64,000 bases of DNA. Origin: Cyathus striatus (Eukaryota; Basidiomycota; Agaricomycetes; Agaricales; Nidulariaceae). The position numbers were made by a program, and so were the translations under genes. This document shows, in pieces, positions 56,592 to 64,000 of the stretch. The notes beneath the pieces were generated by a model that made no database searches, was not told where the DNA came from, and saw nothing but the letters and a program-made list of their open reading frames with translations. Position 1 is the first letter of the stretch, and the number at the start of each line of letters is the position of its first letter. The stretch spans positions 2,790,001 to 2,854,000 of the forward strand of contig JAOVFP010000012.1 of the NCBI GenBank assembly GCA_025738555.1, written 5' to 3'.

Positions 56592-59500
56592 ATGCCATCT
56601 CAAAACAGCAAAAAAAGCAACAATACCACAGTCTCACCACCAACTTCTTGCAGTGGTTTGACTTGCACTGAGCCACCTGCCTCTAAAGGCCACAAATGTA
56701 CACAATCTACTGTAGATACCACAGCTGAGCCAGCTACCAAGAAGCCTGCTGTTACAGCTGATGAAGAAACAGTGGATAACAGTGAAAAGCAGGGAAAGAA
56801 AAGAGGTGGGAGGGGAAGAGGTGGGAAACTGAGGGGGAGAGGTGGGTGGTATGTATCAGCTATTGTAGTTATTTTTCAAAGTTCAATATCTCACTTAAAT
56901 TTTAAGTAAAACTGCTGGCGATAAAGATAAGGAAGATGAAGCTGCAAGCAATGCAGCCAACAAAGAGAAATCCAAGGCGTAAGTATATATTTTGTTGCAC
57001 TAGATTTTTCTAATGCAATAATTTTAGTGCTATGAAGAAACTTCAAGAAATGTCAATTTCTATTGCACCACCTATGCACCCCAAGACTGCTGGTGCCTCT
57101 GAGATTTCTAGGGCTTCTGAGATTACTAGCACTTCTGAGATTGCTGGCACTTCTGAGATTACTGGCACTTGTGAGATTACTGGCACTTCTGAGATCACTG
57201 GCACTTCTGGAGTCTTGGCTACAACCCCAAGCCAATCAAGTGATTCTGGGGACAATAACTCTGAAGTTGAACATGCCAGTGAGACTGAGGGCATAACTCA
57301 GGATAATAATGAGGAAAATGAAGACAATACAGAAGATAAAGATGGTGATAGCAATGATAATGACTATGATGGTGATGATGATGTAGAAGAAAGAGAAGAT
57401 ATGGTTTTAGATGAGAATGACAGTAGCTTGGCTCAGATTGAGGAGGAAGATAATAGGCACAATGGATATTGGTATGTGCTATATTTTTATTTGTGCCTTT
57501 TCTAAAATGTTTATAGACTCCACATTGGCATCTGATGCCATACCTACAAAGAAAGATTTGAAGGGTGCATCCAGAACTACTGGTATTTCTTCTTATTTTT
57601 TTCTTGGTCATAGAAGTTCTGAAATAAATTTCTAGGAGGCATATTCTGGGGCAAAGCTCAAGGAAATAATTTTCGGTTTGCTGATAATACAAATGAAAGT
57701 TCATCTATGGCTGTAAACCCTCAGGGGTTTGTCTACATCACAGTTTCTGATGATTCTCCTAAGTTTAATCCAACCCTGTTGAATACTGAAACACCACCTC
57801 AGGCTGTGCCAACTACAGTAAATTCTTGCCTTAAATTGGTACTGGACTCAGTTGCAAAAAGAATGCCTATCATTAAACGTAAGATTAAGTTTGACTTAAT
57901 GTTATCATTTGACTAATATTATGTAGTTCAAAATAGGCTTATTATGAATTTTGATACTGAGTGTGATACTTGGATTATATTTGGGCATTTCAATGATATT
58001 GAAAGCACTGATACTATTCAGTGGACTTCTCGAATAAATGATCTGGTGTTATATCTTGCTGCTGTAATGTCATTTTAACTTATATTCATATCTAATTTCT
58101 CATAATTTCTTAGATTTCTGTGAAAGAAACTGTCAACTTCCACTTAGCAAGAAGTGTGGGCAGTTCCTATGGAGCATCAACAACTACTAAGAGCAGTGAA
58201 AATGCCTCTGCCTCTGCTGCTACTGATGAGAATCTTGACATCCCTGATGGACTTACTAAAAAACAAGAACTTATTATATCTGTTTATAAAGTGGATAAGT
58301 CCCTTCTTGGACATAAGAACTGGTCTATTTAGATAGCATGGAAAATCTACCAAGAGGTACAAAGAGTCAAACACTTGGTAGATACAAGCCCACAGATGTG
58401 GCCCTCTGATATGGATAAGCCAATTATGAGAGACTTACACACAATGTTTGGAGCTGCTGGGACTGCTTGGCATCATTGGGATAAAGTTCTTAAATTTGTA
58501 TCCAACTACCCTGACATGGAAGAGTGGTTGAGTACTGCAACCCCACCAGATAATAAAGCAACTCATGAGTTATGGGGATTGGAGAAGACAGCAGGATTCA
58601 CTAGAACAGACTTGGAAAACTGGATTAAGAAAAAGAAGGGTATTAGTGCTGGAAAGGGAAAGCAGAAAGCAGAGGGGGGAAAGGGTAAGAAAGGATCTGG
58701 TATAAAGAATAAGTAAGTAAAGTTGTGAAAGATAGCATGTTTTACTTTTAAATTTGTATCCAATGTACTTTTAGTTTTCTCTATATCTGTGTATGGCTTC
58801 TTCAAATCTATTATGCAATAGTGATGCAATATTATTGGTTGATTGCACTAGCATATTTACCTATGGCTTATGGTATTGGACCTGAACAAGAATTTCCTAT
58901 GCTGAAGTTTGCTAAATTTAGTTCATTTATTCAAGAAACATTTGGTTCAAAAATAAGCTTATCAACTGTTTTATTTCTGCTATTTACATTAACAAAAAAT
59001 GTTGAATTGCTAAATCTGCATGCAAGGCAGCAGTATCATGAAGGAAATGATCGAAGAACTCAAATCTCAAGTTGGATGAATGTATTAGCAACTACTGTTC
59101 AAACTGTTCTTGGTGATAAAACAAAGTATTTATTTTTATAAAATGAGATTCCAACCATAGTTGATGATGATGAAATAATTTCTGAAATTGCAATTAAGCT
59201 GGATAAATTTGCAAAATTTTTAAAGCTGCATCCTTATGATGATGATGGATTTACCCAGGAACTTGGGCCTATTTCTGAGAAAAAAATTACTCCTGTATGT
59301 CTTGTATGCCCAACATCTATGTGATGTGTTACAGTATCTTGTGAAGGTCATTCATTAAGACAAAATTCAAAATATTCTGATATTCCTAAAGTTACTTTAA
59401 TTGAAGGAACAAAATTGTACTACAACACATATATATTAACTGGTCATTGCTCAAATTGTAATACAATTTACTATGCAGATCATAAGCATATTAATATCAC

Positions 59501-62500
59501 CAGTGGCTTCGATTCTGATAGATCGCTGTCGGTAAGCACCAGGGCTGTGAACTGTTTCATTACTGGGAGCTTGATTGAGTGCATTTGGGATCATAATGCA
59601 TGCATTGTGATCAATGGACATTGCATTTGAAATCAATGTTTATATGTATGAATCAATGGTAGGTTGTGCATATGAAATCAATGATAACTAGATAAGAAAT
59701 CATTTGAGTAAAATCAATGACAATTAAAAATGAAATCAATGAGAAATAAATGTGTGATCAATGAGAAATCAGTCAAAAATCAATGAATAACTCGAAATTG
59801 TTAGGTATCCAACTACAGGATATACTAAATACTAGGGTGGTTAACTATATACATATACTTACTTTATCTACTAGACCATGAGTCCTTTTCTAACAAATAA
59901 ACTTTACTCTATATTACACATACCTGGAGAGTGAAATCAATGTTAAAATCAATCATTTGTACTTAGTTTAAATTGCATTTCCAAGTGAAATCATTGCTGA
60001 AATCAATCCTTGGACTTTGTAGTATTATTGGTACAAGTTTGCAATCATTGGGGAGATCAATGGGAAAATCAATGCTAAATTCAATTTTATTCCAATACTT
60101 GTCTTATATTTATTTTTATCATACATAAATGTGCATATTATGTAAAAGGTATTATATTAATAATAATACTACAGGTTAGAAAATGTGATGTAGAGGTAAC
60201 TAGTAGCTTGAGGCCTAAACAAAGAAATTGTAAGTGAGTCGGTTGAACATCCATTTGACCTGGGTGTTCTAGTAATTGTGGCATTGTGGTGATGTACAAG
60301 TATGTCGGCATTGGAGAGAAATGAGAGAGCGCACATGTGAATGTGAACAAACACGTCGACACACGCATCACTTGATTACGTAATGGACCTTGTAATATTT
60401 CGATTTTTGTAGTGCAGTAGAAACGCCTGCTCTACAGTGATCACATGATTTTATTGTTCTACCATTTTTGAAACTAATGCACCTCTGTGAAGGCCATAGA
60501 ATAGAATGAAATAATATATTGATTTTAGTATTTATTTGCCATTTATTTCCCAATGATTTCAACAATAACTTCCCTATGATATAACATTGATTTTCGCATT
60601 AATTTCGCATTGATTTCCCTTGGAATTTACATTGATCTCCCCAATGATTGCAAACTTGTACCAATAATACTACAAAGTCCAAAAGGATTGATTTCAGCAA
60701 TGATTTCACTTGGAAATGCAATTTAAACTAAGTACAAATGATTGATTTTAACATTGATTTCACTCTCCAGGTATGTGTAATATAGAGTAAAGTTTATTTG
60801 TTAGAAAAGGACTCATGGTCTAGTAGATAAAGTAAGTATATGTATATAGTTAACCACCCTAGTATTTAGTATATCCTGTAGTTGGATACCTAACAATTTC
60901 GAGTTATTCATTGATTTTTGACTGATTTCTCATTGATCACACATTTATTTCTCATTGATTTCATTTTTAATTGTCATTGATTTTACTCAAATGATTTCTT
61001 ATCTAGTTATTATTGATTTCATATGCACAACCTACCATTGATTCATACATATATACATTGATTTCAAATGCAATGTCCATTGATCACAGTGCATGCATTA
61101 TGATCCCAAATGCACTCAATCAAGCTCCCAGTAATGAAACAGTTCACAGCCCCAGTGCTTACCGACAGTAATCTATCAGAATTGAAGCCACGACTCTTAA
61201 TATTAATGGTCAAGAGCCCCAGACAGAATATTTGAATAATGCATGCTATGTCAAAATTGGGACACATTTATGGGTAGATTGTGTATTCTCAAAAGCAGTT
61301 ATGAATGCCACATATAGTTTTCATGCATCTACTGCTGCTTATGCAGAGTTCTGGACAAATAGCTATGGTGATAATAATGAGTTAAGTCACTGACAAGTTT
61401 GGGATGCATTTATGGAAGAATCAATTTGCAATGTGAGCACAGCATCCAATAAACAATTTGTGGTTCATGATGGTCTATCCACTAAAGATGTTACTATAAA
61501 AGCATATGAATATATTGGAGAGAGTGGAAGAATAAATGTGGCTTCAAACCACAGCTGTGCAGAGTGTACTCAACCACATAAATCAACTGCAGATACTATG
61601 AATAATATAAACAATAATGCAGCATCTGAAATGGCTTCTCCAGTAAAAATGGTTGTTATTGATGGTGTTGTAATGGGACCAGTTCACTGTGCAATGGAAG
61701 GCTGTTCTGCTAATGTAACCAATCACCATGGTGGTGTATTCTGTGGATATCATAATATTCAATATGGAGCAAAGTGTCATGTGAAAGATTGTACCAGACA
61801 GAAGGTTCATGGTACTGAAGCATGTGAAACTCACCAAGAAATATGGAATAAACACCATTCAAATTACAGCTCAGCAGGTCTCTCTGGACTAAGACAAGCA
61901 TTACAACATTGCAATGAGAATTTGTCTTGGCTACCTAGAATAAATCATACCAATCAGCCACATGATGAAGAACAGAATAATGATGATTTTTATACTCTTA
62001 AAACATACTTTTCTCCAAACCATTATTACTGTGTAGAGACAATTTGTGCTCCATGTGGTGTTGTCATTGCATGGACAAAACTTGTCAAGTCTGAATCCTC
62101 AAGACATATTTTGGAATTTTTAAATATGGTTTTTCCTGATCCTAAATTACGACCAGCATATATATGCATTGATAAAGCATGTCTTGTTCTTCGTTTCATT
62201 GTAAACAATGCCATTCATCATATTTGGCTTGATACAAGTCAATTTGTTGTTGACAGTTATTACTATACAAACTATAAAGCAGATGATGATCTTTGCCACA
62301 CATACTGCAATCCTGCACCTAATGATGGTTCTGCTCCTAATCTTGTAGTAATTGATCATGATCATAATGGAAATCGATATTTCAAAAGAGCTTTTAATAC
62401 ACAGGTGAGCTTAAGTACTTTAAGTTGTATTCAATATTAATATTATTAAAGGCTTGTGAACAACTCAATGCTTGGCTTGGTGGATTTGAATCAATACTGA

Positions 62501-62595
62501 AAAGAATGACTGTATCAAACTTTAACTGGTTTTTGCATGCTATGTTGTTTTATCACATACAGCATGTATTGAACAAGCAGCAAAAAGAATGGTAA
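56592..62595 (+). pseudogene. KDZ-like transposase C (CxC5/CxC6), interrupted
   Basis: Third, more diverged copy. Exon 1 opens MPSQNSKKSNNTT and ends in a GGRGRGGKLRGRGG basic stretch. The next exons carry KKLQEMSISIAPP, an 18-bp coding repeat (GTSEIT units, 57100-57215) and an acidic region. Then VNPQGFVYITVSDDSPKFNP (57712), IMNFDTECDTWIIFGHF (57944), MWPSDMDKPIMRDLHTMFG (58394), a Lys/Gly linker, a hydrophobic block (58840-59000), CxC5-like cysteines (59300-59470), the inserted hairpin element, CxC6-like CAMEGCSANVTNHHGGVFC (61690), YICIDKAC (62157), FVVDSYYYTNY (62240), CNPAPNDGSAPN and, after an intron (62405-62451), ACEQLNAWLGGFES, stop at 62593-62595. In-frame stops occur near 58331, 59139 and 59322, and after ELSH (61392). 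Non-functional as it stands. Confidence 0.72.
59498..61196. mobile_element. Hairpin (foldback-like) element 3 inside gene C
   Basis: 1699 bp flanked by TTAATAT (59491-59497 and 61197-61203). Arms of about 590 bp (59498-60090 and 60600-61196) are inverted copies starting near GTGGCTTCGATTCTGATAG. They are full of GAAATCAATG motifs. The 500-bp centre has no convincing ORF. Joining the flanks at the duplication restores a continuous reading frame (DHKHI to NINGQEPQ). TIR sequence and repeats differ from foldbacks 1 and 2, so it is a separate family. Confidence 0.78.
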
Positions 62596-63115
62596 GGTTG
62601 AGTAGGGATTTATTTGAAAATGAGGAGGAAGAGTACATGTAGGTTGTAAATTGTAAATTGTAAACTATTTTGTGTAGAGCATTAAATGATTAGTTTGATT
62701 TCACTATAATTTATCACATTTTAAGTAAACTTTATTTTATTCTAAGTATCATAAGGTAAACTTCTATAATACAAATGTACTCATGTAAAACTATATGTTA
62801 ATTGTACTTATCTTTATCAGTACTAAATAGCCTATAATTCATCTAATATTCATGTAAAATTCACATGAATGACACCTAATTTTCAATGTGAAATAGCCTA
62901 TAATTCATCTAATATTCACATGAAATTCATGTGAATTTCACCTAATTTTCAATGTGAAATTTCACCTAACTTTTACCTCACTTTCACCTCACCTTCACCT
63001 AATTTTCACTTAAATTTGATGGTTTTGGAATATTGTATGTGAAGGTGAAATTCATGTGAATTTCATGAGAAATATACCCTAAATTGGTGAAATTCATGTG
63101 AAATTCACGTGAATT
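62596..63115. repeat. 3' flank of gene C and right subterminal palindromes
   Basis: 62596-62825 is AT-rich 3' sequence. 62830-63115 carries ATTCACATGAAATTCATGTG motifs mirroring the left end of element C. Confidence 0.7.
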
Positions 63116-63154
63116 CATGGTGAAGGGGGGGGAGTGCAAAGTACTGCCTCAGTC

Positions 63155-63400
63155 CAATGTGCATTGTATAACAGGACTAAGGGCTGCCCATACTGTGCTT
63201 TCAAGACCCAAGTAGCATCATCCTGGAGCGTTGCAGGTGTATGAGCGCTGAGCAGTATGGGTGGACCCTGTGGGAGTAACAGAGCTTCCCATGCACATCG
63301 ATAACGATGTGCTTCTTGACTATGATCCTATGCGCAATACCACCCATGGTCCATTCAGTCATAAGTGTCAGCCAAATTTCTCATTTAAGCTCGATGTTTT
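63155..63400. other. Unassigned flank beyond element C
   Basis: Not similar to the kinesin relic on the other side of element C. The minus strand reads a protein-like stretch (IVIDVHGKLCYSHRVHPYCS, 63235-63300), but no family is recognised. Confidence 0.3.
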
Positions 63401-64000
63401 ATGATATGTACAGATTACTCATAAAAACTCATTACTTTGTGCTTCTTACTATTATTACAATTGTATTATGTGTACTCATAAGTACTCATTACTTCACATT
63501 CCCTATTGTTATTGTAATACTATTATGTGTACTCATAAGTACTCATTACTTTATATTCCTTATTGTTATTGAATACTATTATGTGTACTCATAAGTACTC
63601 ATTACATTATGTTTCCTATTGTTATTGTAATAGTATTATGTGTACTCATAAGTACTCATTACTTTATATTCATTATTGTTATTGTAATAGTATTATGTGT
63701 ACTCATAAGTACTCATTACTTTACATTTCCTATTGTTATTGTAATACTATTATGTGTACTCATAAGTACTCATTACTTTATGTTTCCTATTATTATTGTA
63801 ATACTACAATGCATACTCATAAGTACTCATTACATTGTGTTTCATATTATTATTGTAATACTAGTATGTGTACTCATAAGTACTTATTACTTTATGTTCT
63901 CTATTATTACTGTAATGCTTCCTATTATTATTTAATGGTATAATGTGTACTCATAAGTACTCATTAATTTATGTTTCCTATTACTATTGTATTAATATTA
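63400..64000. repeat. 57-bp minisatellite running off the window end
   Basis: About ten units with TATTATGTGTACTCATAAGT, ACTCATTAC and CCTATTGTTATTGTAATAC. Unit starts at 63464, 63521 and 63577 give a 56-57-bp period. Tyr/Cys-rich ORFs over it (63563-63943) are artefacts. Confidence 0.85.

Larger units (their letters stand above)
53205..63146 (+). mobile_element. KDZ-like DNA transposon C, complete ends with 8-bp TSD
   Basis: 9942 bp, flanked by CCTCAGTC (53197-53204 and 63147-63154). The right terminus, read inward, is CAGTACTTTGCACTCCCC; the left is AAGCTCTTTGCACTCCCC (two or three substitutions). Behind each terminus lies an array of palindromic TTCACATGAA / TTCATGTGAA motifs (53230-53520; 62830-63115). 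It contains one multi-exon CxC5/CxC6 gene on the plus strand plus about 3 kb of repeats upstream. The termini match those of elements A and B, so all three belong to one family. Confidence 0.85.

Noticed and set aside
60138..60371. Minus-strand ORF in the hairpin element centre
   Set aside because: No family, AT-rich composition, no support from the other frames.

Overview
This is a transposon-dense stretch of a fungal nuclear genome, most likely an Agaricomycete (mushroom-forming basidiomycete). The evidence is the many short GT-AG introns of about 45-60 bp, a Plavaka-type C2H2 transposase, three copies of a CxC5/CxC6 cysteine-cluster KDZ-like transposase, a DUF6532-type protein, a Ty3/gypsy chromovirus with a Tf1-like self-priming site, and decayed PDR transporter and kinesin genes. 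No convincing intact host gene was found. Almost everything is a mobile element or the remains of a gene broken by one.

Layout. 1-4.3 kb: little recognisable except a decayed PDR-type ABC transporter piece (2733-3264). 4.3-7.4 kb: decayed KIP2/Tea2-like kinesin, tail-to-tail with the 3' end of an unidentified gene. 7962-8862: a small TA-flanked MITE. 8.9-16.9 kb: a divergent gene pair made of an unknown protein on the minus strand and a Plavaka transposase on the plus strand. The Plavaka gene is split by a foldback element (12081-15475) that carries a copy of the 5' end of 18S rRNA. 16.9-39.6 kb: two inverted copies (A and B) of a KDZ-like DNA transposon. Each carries the same chromovirus at the same site with the same CATTT duplication. 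Copy A holds the complete retroelement (21870-30287) and copy B a truncated one. 39.6-40.4 kb: the start of a fourth KDZ-family gene (D), into which copy B had inserted. 40.7-41.8 kb: a higher-order minisatellite. 42182-47963: a second foldback element containing a solo LTR (42818-43480) and a non-autonomous hAT element (46549-47700). 48-49.7 kb: a DUF6532-like gene. 50.7-53.2 kb: an inverted paralogue of the kinesin block. 53205-63146: a third KDZ element (C), complete with terminal repeats and an 8-bp target duplication, whose gene is interrupted by a third hairpin element. 63.4-64 kb: a 57-bp minisatellite.

How it fits together. The nesting gives a relative history: host or Plavaka sequence, then foldback and KDZ insertions, then the chromovirus inside the KDZ gene, then movement of the KDZ element with the retroelement inside it. 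The two KDZ arms stop exactly at the terminal repeats and have unrelated flanks, so they look like two transposition products of one composite element rather than a simple inverted duplication. The chromovirus pol stays in one frame for 4.2 kb but contains five stop codons, each one C-to-T change from a CGA or CAA codon, although its LTRs differ at only three sites. All calls come from reading the sequence. No database search was run.
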